Below, one piece after another: positions 44,301-55,800 of a DNA stretch of 64,000 nt. The notes under the pieces are model-generated. The model was not told the origin of the DNA. It did no database searches and saw only the letters and a list, made by a program, of their open reading frames with translations. The stretch is from NCBI GenBank assembly GCA_963573305.1, contig OY754332.1, forward strand, positions 51,311,559 to 51,375,558, written 5' to 3'. A program made the position numbers and the translations under genes. Within the stretch, counting starts at the first letter, position 1. Each line of letters begins with the position of its first letter. This DNA is from Pyrrhosoma nymphula (lineage: Eukaryota > Arthropoda > Insecta > Odonata > Coenagrionidae).

Positions 44301-46309
44301 CCTCTCTATCTTGTATCTATTGAGTTGGTTTTTCAACGTTCTTAGTCAGAACATGATTTATAGAACGTGGCATTACTGGCTTAAACGAATGAGACTTGAG
44401 AAGATTCTCAAAGATATGTTTCTAAGGGGATATACGCCGACGATTTTCGGCATTCGAATGGTGCCAAGGCAGAGGTGCTACGTACCGAACGTAAAATATG
44501 GTGCAGTATTTTTTGCTGTAATTGCATAGTTGAGGTTTTCAAAAGTACGGGTTTATTAAAAAATTTCAATCATTTGAATGTAATTTCAATTATTCTGGAC
44601 TCATATACCAAACAGTGTGATGAAATTGAAAACAAATAGCTTCAGTGGCTTGCTGACCTTAGGAATGGTGACTTATCAATGGCTTCTTCAATCATAAGGT
44701 CATAGACTCTGAATGTCGTAGATACTTTAGCCCAACGCGTAATGACGCTCATTTGGCGCACCGTAAGCCTCTTCATTTATCGCCATTAAATAAGCAGTGT
44801 GCTTAAAACAGACGCCTTTCTGGCAGAATAACAATGTGAACCTTGACGTAAGAGAGTGACACTTGGAGAATACATCTGCTTCAATGCTCATGGCTATAAA
44901 AGAAGAGGAAAATTGCCATAAGCATTCCATTTTTATCAGTCTTTATTCTTAACTTCGTTTTCCCGTCTATAATCGCAATGTAATAATCGCGAAAGTTAAC
45001 CCTAAATTGCTCCAGCATTAACACCAACTAAGCCTGAACAGAACCAATTTAAAGTCCTACCACGCCAAAACGCAAAATAGTAATGAATATTGCGCGGTTC
45101 GTAACACCATTCATAGAAGAAATGAAAAATTTCCTTCCAATTTTTTCTATCGAATAAGATTTTTCCGAAGGCTTATTTTTTTCAATTGAGTTATGCAAAA
45201 TCTTGTAATCTGCATTGCCACTGCGCTTTTGGTTCTAGTAAGATATACTTCCGTCATTGGAATTAAGCTCGGAGTATTGCCATTTTACCATCAGGGGACA
45301 GCTAAATGCAACAACGTGTCAGTGACTTAAAGAGTTTGGATATATATTAGTAATGAACTTTAGCCAATGTAGTGAAATTATGCAAAGTTATCAACTTAAT
45401 ATAAATGTTTATTTTAAGGGTAAATGTTTATAATTGCTCTTCATGCGCTAACCTTTCAATTCTCCTATGTTTCATAATCCGGAGCTATAAAACGGCTGAA
45501 ACTTGTGACACTTAATGAAATTTTGAAAAGTCAAATTTATGATTCCATCGTCATTTATGAGCGATCAAACGTCAATGCTTTGAAGCTGTGTTCTACAGTC
45601 TTATCGCACACATTGTGCATTAAAGATGTGTTCATATGTTACCAATTCACATGTGCTAAATTACATTCTTTGGAAGAGAGTTGATTGCTTTCTGTTAATT
45701 TATTGAAACATTTACTTGCCGGATGGTCACGAATTGTGTAATAAAAATGTCACTAAATGGCACTCAACCATTATTCAATGCTACATGCTTTATATTAAAA
45801 CTATTTTTATTTCAAAGCTTGCTCCATTTTTTAGTGTAAAATGTGTTATTACTCATAAATGATGCCATTAGTGGCTTCAGCGCATCTCCATTTTTGTCAA
45901 GTTACTCCACGAGAATGGCCTGTCGTCTACTTTGTCAAGTTTCACCTTAACTCTCGATGCTATTACTGAAGAAGGTTTTTCCAGTTTGTTATTTTTTCGT
46001 CCGAAATTTGCATGGAATGGAGGATAGCCCTCGAGCCTTCCACCTTCTCATGCAAAAGGTGAGCTTTCCATCCGGTAAAATATATGTTTGCAACGCCAAG
46101 CACGAGATGCAATATTCGGTTCCTCTACTTGGGCTTAAAGTGTAGAAGAGCATAAGAAATACATGACCTTGACACGGTTCTGTTCCTGGGCTCATCCTTA
46201 AGAGTGGAAAATCTATCACATTTCTCAGACAATTTCATGTCCGTCAGCCCGAGAAAATTGCCAAGGCATCAACATAGTGAATAATTTGCCTCGACGTAGA
46301 AAGCGTTTC
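41352..46309. other. AT-rich stretch, no gene recognised
   Basis: The receptor's minus-strand upstream region begins here. An acceptor-like atgcatttcag lies at about 41422, immediately followed by an in-frame TGA, so a coding upstream exon is unlikely although a 5' UTR intron is possible. The rest shows only short frames without known domains. Confidence 0.4.
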
Positions 46310-46800
46310 TCTCGTCTTTTGTCCCCTCCCCGCATCGCCTCTCACTCGATGGAGGGCCGCGGCAGTGGAGCCTGACAGTCATCTCACCCCCACACTAACT
46401 CACCCTCTCTCTCTTATTTAGATCCTTTACCTCATTCCTCCGAAGCACCGACTTATGGGTCTATTTTCGCCGCCGCACATCCCGACGCTCCTCACTACCC
46501 CACCGTGGCCCCGCTACATTTTGCCACCCGGCCTCCTTATCGCTCTAATGACACATGTACCCTGCCGTGTCAATAAACGCGCCGCCGCGGGCGCCTCCGC
46601 GTCCGCCGTACACGACCGCACCCGCCCCGCTCCCCTCTTCCCCCTGCCCCTCCCACCTCACCCTCCGCGGACGTCACCCGCTCAGCACCTCGAGAGCGTC
46701 CTGCTCCTCTTGGTGCCGCTCCTCCTTCGGCCTTAACCCTTTTCACTGGCCCCCGTCTCGCGGAGCAGCCTCTTCTTTTCCGGCCCCTTTTCTAGTCGCG
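46310..46800. other. GC/CpG-rich island, C-rich on plus strand
   Basis: Many CGCC, CCGCG and CCCC blocks, with several short proline/alanine-rich frames that overlap in different phases. No start-donor combination could be supported. Confidence 0.4.
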
Positions 46801-47179
46801 GCTTAAAATTATTTCATTGCCGAGGCAAAGGATCCACGGGGAAAGGGAACGGGCGCGGAAGAAGAGGGTTGGGGCTCTGAAAATCTTGAGTTACATTTAA
46901 AAGTTTCGCATGAGGTTGAAGATCCAAGCACCAGCCGGCATTTTCTAGATTGGGGAAGACTAGGTGAATTACAGCGACTGCACCTAGTGGAGTATGTATA
47001 ACTTTCAGCGGGAGGTAATCGGTAGCAGTTGAGTATATTTACGTGGATGAGAGGGTGATGGACTAATTCCGACCAAAACGTTCCCAAAATCATTTTCATT
47101 ATTCCTTTGACGCAAATGGTAAATAGTTGCTATCGCTGCATCTTAATTTTACGGAAGTGAAACTTGACTCGGTAGAACG

Positions 47180-47840
47180 AGAAAATCTTTTCAGATGCAA
47201 AGGTTTTTGAGGTGGCGTTCGACAAGTTCTGGTAAGCAAGCAGATATTTAAAATGCAGTTGTGTGGAGAAATGACTAAGCAGTCAATCGGACTTCACGAC
47301 TTCCTAACAGTTTGCAAGTGGCGTACCCCAAGGAAGTGGAACATAATAGTATACAGTTGAAGTTCCAACATGATTAGCATCACATCCGGCGTACCCCAAG
47401 GAAGTGTGATCAGACCGCTTTTATTCCTAATATTAAGGATAATTGCATGGAAGTGAAACTTTACTCTAGACACCGGAGCACTGAGACCTTATCTGTATCT
47501 CCGCCGTGGATGCGAGGCATGCCCATCGCCATATTGGCATAAATGTCGAGAGGATTGCATAGCGTCCCTTAGGTTGGAGTCATCCTACAATCTGCCGAAT
47601 GAATAGTTGTGAAATTATGCATTTTTGTACTTCTTTAATCTAGAACCTAGGTATGGCTGAGCAAATCGGAAAGCTGAATCGTCCAATAGGTGGTACCTGA
47701 AGGAAAATGATTGCTAATGTTGAAAAAATCAGGAAAAATTACCAGTACATATTACCACCATCCATCAAACTAGTCAACACCCTTGAGTTTAGGAGGCTAT
47801 ACTTTCAAGAGGAATCAGCCTAATTAAAGGAAATGAAAAA
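47180..47840 (+). mobile_element. Decayed jockey-like non-LTR retrotransposon fragment (reverse transcriptase)
   Basis: At 47385-47430 the plus strand reads TSGVPQGSVIRPLLFLI, the well-known GVPQGS block of jockey-type reverse transcriptases. An upstream frame, LHDFLT, fits the preceding WIRDFLTNR block. Further on, CRMNSCEIMHF (about 47590-47620) resembles the W-MN--KC--MHF block, and SIKLVNTLEFRR follows. Frameshifts and stops are frequent. A 19-bp direct repeat covers the GVPQGS-coding bases. No ends, tail or target-site duplication were identified. Confidence 0.6.
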
Positions 47841-49071
47841 CGTTCGATAGGATAATTATTTCTACGTTCATTAATATCTGTAAAACGTTTTTCTCGCCTT
47901 ATCCACCCTTTCACTTCATTAAAAAAAATCTACGTACGGTTATTGATACTTTAAATCTGATGGCACTGCTTAATGTTATTACCTTTCTCGTACTTTGCTA
48001 CGTATTACTATGTAATTTTGAATTATTTTAGACTAGAATTTTTTGTTTAATGCAATAAAATAGTTAACATCGAAATTTATGGCGCCGGTGTAAACCTCCA
48101 CTCCTTTCACCTTTAAAATGTGTAAACCTCCACTCATTGCAAAACAAACAACGCGAATTAAAATTAAGTTACACAGTTATAATTTCAATATCGCCATCAT
48201 TGCAAATATGCACAAAAAGATTATTTAATTTTCCTGTAATCATCAACAGCAACCGTTATTTACATTCACTCTGGCACTAATATACCATGAATCGCCGGTA
48301 GCAAAAAGTAAGCGTATTTAATAATCGCGGGGAATATTTGGAAAAGTCTCTGTCGTACCCATTCAAGAATGAAGTTTTAAAGCGAGTTCATTGTAAATTA
48401 GTCATTTACAATAGCAAGAATTTCTTGAAGTAGAAAGTAATTTACAAAAGTGAGAATTTCTAGAAAAAGAAACCTCTACTCGTAACCCGATGTTTTTCTT
48501 ACGAGGACTTCGAAAAAATAATAATCCCAACAGATATACCATGCCTTGACACATACACTTAGGAAAAAACTAACAGAAAATTTAACAGCTTTTTCTTGTC
48601 TTTATTTATTTTTTTAATAAAAAAAACAAATATGAGGTCCTAATAGAGAACTTAAGCCGAACCACGAGATTCTGATTTTGGAATTATTAATCCGGTTATT
48701 TATGTACCGGCTGCTCTTTTCCCGAGTTTGATGCCATTTATTTTCCTACCAAATCGCGATCCTCATTTTGAGACACTCCTGCGCAATCCTCATGTTGAGA
48801 CGCTTCTTGATTATGAGAATGGTTATAGGCACTATATGAAGGTCAAAAGGTTTTTCCGAATGGGCAGTGAAATTATTCAGGAAACTCCACTCAAGAGCTT
48901 CTCTATACATGACATAAACCAAGGACTAAAGTGATATAGAAGCTTAGACTAATCCAGTGCTTGTTTGAGTTTCTCTGAATGTATCCTCGGCCTCGCATAA
49001 ATATTTTTACAACATCAGATGAGGAAAAGTATGGCAAAATTGTTATCCCTATTTCATTTCATGATGGCATA
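47841..49071. other. AT-rich stretch, no gene recognised
   Basis: It includes a repeated TGTAAACCTCCACTC about 30 bp apart near 48090-48135 and a small 27-bp tandem duplication at about 48755-48812. No gene was supported. Confidence 0.4.
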
Positions 49072-49208
49072 TTATTATTGGCAGAATAAAAATTATGCGA
49101 ATTTCACAAAATTTCTTTTGTGAAATTCGCATCATTTTTATCCTTCCTAACATGGAAAAATTTCACATAATACACCCTGAAACAGCAAATTTTCTTATTA
49201 TTGGCAGA
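49072..49208 (+). mobile_element. Second hairpin element, with 14-bp target-site duplication
   Basis: Perfect direct repeats TTATTATTGGCAGA (49072-49085 and 49195-49208) flank a 109-bp insert. The insert begins with a foldback of about 22-bp arms (49088-49109 and 49118-49139, one mismatch, 8-nt loop). It continues with a tail TATCCTTCCTAACATGGAA and ACACCCTGAAACAGCAAATTTT. The order and the tail match the insert at 11993-12138, while the hairpin sequences differ. No coding capacity. Confidence 0.72.
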
Positions 49209-50203
49209 GTATGTCCTTATTCTCTAATGACTGAGGACATACTCGGCCTATAATAGTCTCAGACCAGTCGCTTAGAATTTAAATCAAGGTTTGGTATCAC
49301 CTTCTTTTAGGAAAATCCCAGCAATGTACACCCTTCATGCTATCGAGGAGTGGGTATTTAAATTCTGTGGCTTAATGAGACATCGAGGTGCTTGATAGAA
49401 AGGAGATAGAACTGCTTATAAGGAAACTATAAATGAAAAATCGAAAAACAGGAGAGACGAAATTGAAGACATTGTATGATTAACATTCTCTATAAAGTGT
49501 TCTTATGACCTGACGATCGCCCACAGGCACAAGGCGTGCCGTGGCTGGAGGGGAGTGGGGGCGGGTAGGGGAAAATCGTTGTCGTGCACGTGCAGTGGCA
49601 GGCGCCAACTGGGCAATTATCTGCTCTCCTAGATGTGTCTACTTGCCCGCCCTTCTGGGTTCTAAAGTCTATTATTTACTCTAATCCTCTGGTAAGACTC
49701 CACGGATCTCTTTTACAACTCACTTGCCTCCTTTTGGCCTCCCTTGTTGCCGCTTGCACACACTAACGGAACCCTTCTCTGTACTTCGTTGGGGCATTTT
49801 CTGGTTGTGATCGCCTGTTGTATTCATCAGTTGTCTTTGCGAGTGTGTCCAGGGACCATAAACTGAAAGTGATCCAAGCTGTGCAACAAGAAGGATTTTA
49901 GAAAAAGACATTTCTACTCTCCTTTTTCTAAAAAAAACCCGCCAGGAGGAACAGTTTCTCCTGACGAATAAATTCCGTCCATCTAGAGAGATTTAGTGCC
50001 CCGAAAACGCCATAATTAGTTTGTGGCCTTGATGGTAAGTGAAATTAAAAATTTATAAACTAATTCCGGATTATTTTCAGAGTAATTTTATTTTTATTAT
50101 CCCTAAAAAATGTTAACATGCTAATATTACTGCCGAGGGTTGTTATTTACCGTTAAATTTCTCATTCGTTCTCTAGTGTATACATTTGAAATTATAATGA
50201 GCT
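49209..50203. other. Non-coding stretch, no gene recognised
   Basis: It begins with an 11-bp inverted repeat (GAGTATGTCCT at 49207-49217 with its complement at 49234-49244). A moderately GC-rich segment at 49500-49620 shows no gene features. Confidence 0.35.
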
Positions 50204-50957
50204 ATGGAGAGTAGAAAAGTGACGCGGCTACAGCTTCATGAGAAATTCGTAGAGAAAAAAGAGCTATCGATAAGTGATAAGAAACATTTCGTGATCGATT
50301 ACTTTATAAAAAAAATTGACCTAAATGGAGATAGTGATGCAAAATCTGTCATTCTATTAATGAATGTAACAACTTTTAATTCATGGTCAATCATGTTTAA
50401 AATTACAAACACCTCATTGCTTTTGCCGCCAAGTTTGGTCTGAAGTGACCATTTGTTTTTGAAGATTTTCAGGGACAAATGAATAATTAATTTCAAGGAT
50501 TTCACACATTCTGAAAGCTATTTCAAGTGGACACACGCTAAACCACTGTGAGTTTAGCGAATACTGCCTACAGGCCGCCAAATTACACGAGCAGCAATAC
50601 CCTTGGTAATACATGCCACCAAATGTGCACAAGCTATTCATTCATGACACAGATATCGCGAAGGAAGCGATACTTCCCATCGGACAGCTTTCAAAAGAGG
50701 CCCTAGAAGCAGAGAAATAAGGACATGAGAAAATTCCGGGAGCATCATTCACGAAAAACTTCGTGGGAGGCACAAATGGAGATTTATTTCGGAGGTTTTT
50801 CCTTACTTCCGATCCCTTGATATCCTCCACTCCATTCGGAAGCAAATCGAAAGAAGATTTTAACCCAGAGGTGTTTAGGTTACTGGTCTATGAGGATGAA
50901 GAAAAGGACGATTCGGAGAGTGATGACGTGTCATCGGAGGAGAAATTAATGGAATAA
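50204..50957 (+). pseudogene. Remnant of a DNA-transposon-associated protein
   Basis: A frame around 50560-50957 reads YPW-YMPPNVHKLFIHDTDI, then EAILPIGQLSKEALEAE, and after stops FRRFFLTSDPLISS and an acidic C-terminus DEEKDDSESDDVSSEEK. From memory, VHK-LIHG...LPIGxLSEEAxEARNK...LLLTSDPLIS is the C-terminal signature of a repeated, unclassified transposon protein found in insects and cnidarians. Two in-frame stops (after YPW and after LEAEK) show it is dead here. The open frame from ATG at 50204 (MESRKVTRLQLHEKF) may be its N-terminal part, but that link is weak. Terminal inverted repeats were not found. Confidence 0.55.
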
Positions 50958-51476
50958 AAATAACAATTGATTTACTTATTGTTAGTGCTCGTAATGTGCT
51001 CATATGTGTAATTTATTCTTAATTTCACATGTAAAAATAGTTTTTTCCGCAATAAATGTTAAATATTAGCTAACTATACTTTATTAACTTCGAGTTAAAA
51101 TTTATTTGCAAGTTTCTGATACCTTTGATGTATTGAGATTTTAGCGAACGTTACGTGTAAGAGTTCGTTGGATATTCTCTGACTTTCATCACAACCTACC
51201 TCTAACCGGTAGATTACTGTAATGAATGAATGAATGTACATAAGTGTAGGAAAATTGTTTAAACAAACTTTTAAATTATAAATATCGATTATATAATTTT
51301 GGTAATATATTTAGGATGGAAATATTTGGCGTAACGAGATCTCGTAACATGATTAAAGGGTGGAATAATGAATCAATAACAAGTAGATGTTTTTAATTAT
51401 ACCCATTTTATTGATATACCCCTTGATTTATGAATTAATAATGAATTATTTTACATTAAATCTAAAACTTTGTATC

Positions 51477-52115
51477 TTTATTTATTTATTTATTTATTTA
51501 TTTATCAAAACTCCAAAAACAGCAACTAAGGCCTTTACATTGGGTTCAATAAACAGAATAAATTTAAAAAAACAACAATAGTAGTAGAAACAAAACAGAA
51601 TAATTCAAAATATAAACAAGGCAAGAATGAGGCGAAGATGACATAAATGTTACACATTAGGTTTCAGTTGGGAGAAAAAGACGTTGCGTGAGGAGAAAAG
51701 GTCAAGGGTGGGGCGACTATTAGTTAGGGCATTGAAAGATGAAGGTAGGCGGTAGAATAGTGATCGTTGGGAAATGGAGAGACGGAAATTGGGTGTGTGT
51801 AACAGACTCATATTGCGAGTGATGCGGGCTGGGATGCGGAGTGAAAAATAGGAAAGAAGAAGATCAGAGCGGAAGGACCCATTCATGATGGAGTGCAGGA
51901 ATTTAAGGTCCGAAGTCAGCCGGCGAAGGGAGAGGTGTGATAGGCCAAGAGATGATAAGATTTCTACACATGAGCTGTGTCTAAGGGAGGGCACGCGATG
52001 ACGGACTATGGCTAAAAAGAAGTTAAGGGGGCGGTTGAGTAATTTAAGAGTGGTGGGGGATGCAGTTGACCAGATGGGAGAGCAATATTCTAGGATGGGT
52101 AGTACACATCCAACT
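51477..52115 (-). mobile_element. 5'-truncated non-LTR retrotransposon, C-terminus and TAAA tail
   Basis: On the minus strand the frame reads ILEYCSPIWSTASPTTLKLL, through RHRVPSLRHSSCVEILSSLG and LSLRRLTSDLKFLHSIMNG, to IPARITRN and SQRSLFYRLPSSFN, with a stop near 51650. This matches the conserved region after the reverse transcriptase of jockey/CR1-type elements (LEYxSxVWxP...RR...D...LxKILNG...Y..P..FN). A 3' UTR of about 150 bp with AATAAA-like sites leads to a (TAAA)n tail (51477-51504). The missing 5' part and tandem tail are typical of target-primed reverse transcription. The last 150 or so codons are still open, so the insertion may be fairly young. Confidence 0.72.
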
Positions 52116-54179
52116 TTAACTGTATCCTATTTAAAGGGAAATCTAATTCTACTCTAGTTGCTACACTTATAATTCTTAATATATACTCAAAGAAAGGCTC
52201 AACAGGGAATCTGAGCCGTCGAACGAGTAAAGCTTTTTTTGCGGGTTTTCAGTTATTATATTTCCTTTTTTACACAAAATGCATAAGAGATACCAAAAAA
52301 TAATGATGAAATCAAGTTAAGCAGCTCCAATTGCTATCAGAAAGTCCAAAAAACGCAGTTAAACCCAAAAACGACTGAGTAAATAATTTTGGCCAGCTTT
52401 TTTCCAATAGGTCCCACTGTGCGGCGGGAAGTATGCCAACTGCGTGACGCCATATTGGTAAAGCCACCAAGGGCGTTGCATACAACCCAGGATATTACGC
52501 CCACGGTTAGTTGGAAACTCATCCAAATAGTTCAAATTGCATGCATTTTAAGGTACTTAAATTGATTCTGAGAGTGTGCACAAAAACTGGGAAGCAGATG
52601 TGTGGAAAGAGGTTTCCTTGAAGACAAGTTATCCCAGAATTCAGCTAAAACTATTGTACAAGAAATAGTAAACTAGAACCGTAAGAAATACCTGGAATCA
52701 AGTTTGATTATTTCAAGGAATATTTTTACTGGCTTGAAATCTCTGCTCTAAGGTTACTAGTTGAAGGTACATGGTACTTTAATCAATGGTATATTCATAC
52801 TTATATTCTCTGTTGTTTAAATTATTTATGAGAACTGTATCATGGAGTTTCACCCTCTGACAAAGTACGCGATGTTTGCATTTCCTAAATTAGCCGTTAC
52901 GGCAGTGAAAATAATAGGAACGGCTGTTTTTCTATTTATTTATCACTATTCTTAAAGAATTGGGAGTATTGACTCATATTTCGCACAGATACATGGAAAT
53001 AAATCAACTTAACAATTGAATTTTATTGGACAGAACACTCATTAAAGGAGAAAATTAAATAGAGGCGGAATAATAGGCAATATATGTAAGCTCAATTCTT
53101 AAAAGACCATGCGATGGCGTAACTCTCTGGCGCTATCGTGTTACAGAGATAATGGATAAGAGAATATAAACTATTCTTCATAAAGTCGTTTAACTTTGAG
53201 ATAAAAAGTTTTAATTACCATTCTTACGCATTGAATGACACCTATCAATGTCATCAATACAATAAAATCAACATCATTAAACTTATCAAAACATCATTAA
53301 ACATCAAAAAAACTTATCAATGAATCAAAGCCATAATCTACTTAAGTATCCGATGCCCGAGCAATCCATTTCGAACCTAGAGATACTTTTCCGGTTCTTT
53401 GTTTTCACTTAGTGAAGATACAGTAAATCAAACGCATGAATACTTTTGGGGTTTATTATTAACAATAAAAAATAAACCCCAAGCGCTAAGAAATGCCTCG
53501 ATTATACGGAGCCGCCAGCCACCTGCCATGAGTGACCGGCCAAATAGCTTTCGGCGCGTCAATAACGGTAGGGAAGGGTTTGGATCAGTCCACAGTGGTT
53601 TCAATCACTGTAAAAATGTAAAAATTATTTTAGATAATTATTCGAATACTTTTACTGTATGTATAATAAACTATTTATTTTTTATTTATCCTATCATGAC
53701 TAGGCATTGGACTCATGCGACGAAAGTCAGCCTTATTATCAATATTTTTTAACTCACTCCTGTTTCTTCCCTTCTCTTGGACGACAACCATGACGCATTA
53801 GAAGGGCCTGTGCATTCAAATGACTCCTAAAGTCGGATTTTCAGGAGCAATACCAATTTGTTCCTAGCACGGCCACCTATGCCAGATACGTGGAAGGATA
53901 GAAAGCAGACGAAAGGTAGTTCACGTGATGGTGTTGCGTTAAAATAACGGTTGGGAGGTGGTGATGCGGAAGGCCACACGAACTATCAATTTCTCAGACA
54001 AATGGAAATCTATCAGAGATAATCAAATCCAGTAAACTACGGGACTTCACCCACTAGGACGGGTGTTGTAAGCCGCGGAGGCTAGGCCTCCTCGGTCATC
54101 ATCTCACGAAATCCTTTCGCTGTACCATCAACAACAAATACAAGGCCTACGTGAATGAGGAAGATGAAGAAGTAAAATA
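52116..54179. other. AT-rich stretch, no gene recognised
   Basis: Nothing supported beyond short frames, including 53399-53752 (117 codons) with no recognisable domain. ACATCATTAAAC and AAACTTATCAA are locally repeated at 53266-53325. Confidence 0.4.
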
Positions 54180-55622
54180 AAAGGGAACCGGCGGTCAAAA
54201 TAGGAAATTGGAACTTGGCAAACGGTACCAAATGTTAAGGACAAAACAGGAAATATACTTATCGAACAGGAATTCATGCAGGATAGATAGAAGGAACACG
54301 TAAGAGAGCTAGCTATATGGTAGCGGTAATAGACCGGTGAACTTAAATATAGAGAATGAGATAATAGTAGAGAAGTATATCCTCAAACAGGAAATACTCG
54401 ACAGCGAAATAGAGGGCATTAGGAGAGGTGAAGTCAAGAAAATCTGTGGGAGTAGATAACGTCCCTTCGGGGCTACTGAAGACTTATGGTACAAGGGAAG
54501 ACGTCCTTTTTTCGTACTCATTCTTAGGATCTGCGAGGAAGGAGTATGGCCAGAGGACTTAGTGAAAAGAGTTTTGATACCTATCCCTACGGAGAAGAAA
54601 ACATGAAAATTCGAGGAGCATAGAACAGTTAGCTTCATTTCTCACGCAGCAAAATTTTTACTTAGAATTATTAATAAAAGGTGGAGGAGTAGAGCAAAAG
54701 TATGCTTAGGCGATGGCCAGTTTGGGTTTATACAGGGGAAGGCAACTTAGATGCGATGGCGGTGATGAAAACACAAAAAGAAAGGAACCCAAATTAAAAT
54801 CACAACGTTTTTGTATGCTTTGTGGCTTGCTAAAATAGGTTTGATAGAGTTAGTTGGGAGAAACAAATGAATATACTCATGAAAATAGTAATAGAATGGC
54901 GAGATAGGACACACATCCAAAACTAATGCATACGGCCTTGAGGGTGAGGTGATGAGGGTGATTGATGGAGAATCAGGGTGGCAGTCATATGCCAAGGCAT
55001 ATGACTGCCACCGTTGTCGCATTTCCTTTTGAACATTTAAGAAGAAAGAAAACGAGGCTGTCGTTACAAGTAGGAGGACACAAACTCGAGCGAGTTGAGC
55101 AATGCAACTTCCTCGGTTGTACGTCGGAGAAAAACCACTTAGTAATAAAAACAATAGAAGGAGAATTGCGCTAAGGAAAGAAGAGCTTAGCTACAGGAAG
55201 AAGTTAATGACAGGGATCATGTGTAAGAATGTAAAGAAAAGATTGGGAAAGAGTATAATGTGGAGTGTGGCGTTATATGATGCAGAAACGTGGGATATAC
55301 GAAAAGTAGACGAGAACATACCGCAGGCGTTATAGATGTGGGAGTGGAGAAGAATGGATAAAGTGCGGTGAATTGAAAAAAAAAGAAAAAAAAGGAAGTT
55401 TATGGTTTGGTGGGTGAGGAGAGTAAACTTCTGGAGAAGATTAGGGAATGGTAGAGCGGCTGGTTGGAACAGATGGTGAGAGGCTAAGGGATGCTGAATG
55501 CCATGACAGAGGGAAGGATTCTGGGCAAGCACGGAAGGGGAAGAGAAAGAAGAGGTTTAATGGACAGGATAAAGAGAGATAGTACACATACCGAGATGAA
55601 GAAAGATAGAGCCCTGTGGAAC
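54180..55622 (+). mobile_element. Decayed LINE with reverse transcriptase and C-terminal blocks, internally deleted
   Basis: In broken frames the plus strand shows NVKDKTGNILIEQE, IRRGEVKKICG, ILRICEEGVWPEDLVKRVLI, FEEHRTVSFISHAAKFLLRI and GDGQFGFIQGKAT. Next come NVFVCFVAC--RFDRV and WRDRTHIQN, the order of a LINE reverse transcriptase up to the FDRV block. After a palindrome at 54977-55012 it resumes with LQVGGHKLERVEQCNFLGC, then LSYRKKLMTGIMCKN, IMWSVALYDAETWDIRKVDE, WEWRRMDK and EGRILGKHGRGRERRGLMD. This is the C-terminal part typical of the 'endonuclease-reverse transcriptase' repeats of arthropods. The catalytic RQG/YADD portion is missing. Multiple stops make it inactive. Confidence 0.75.
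54977..55012. repeat. Perfect 36-bp palindrome, 17-bp arms and 2-bp spacer
   Basis: GGTGGCAGTCATATGCC, then AA, then the exact reverse complement. It lies exactly where the LINE has lost its catalytic reverse transcriptase block. Confidence 0.95.
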
Positions 55623-55800
55623 TCCTGTGTCTATAGTTACATATTTACTAAAAACATTATTTACTTTCACACATTGAGTTCTCATTGACAAGTAACTTTC
55701 GAACCAATTTAATAATATTTCACTTATTCCGGCTGGATCAAGTTTCCTAAATAGCACTTTGTGTGTAATATGAAATTTTCTTGGATGTCTTTCGAAATAT
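55607..55800 (-). mobile_element. Fragment of a second non-LTR retrotransposon (reverse transcriptase)
   Basis: On the minus strand the frame reads HKVLFRKLDPAGISEILLNW, then FESYLSMRTQCVKVNNVFSK and TGVPQGS. This is the jockey-type block LLxKLxxxGI...LLxWFxSYLxxRTQxVxVN...GVPQGS. It is open for about 60 codons and stops being recognisable at both ends. It is joined tail-to-tail with the LINE at 54180-55622 and shares with it the bases AGAGCCCTGTGGAAC at the junction. Confidence 0.75.
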
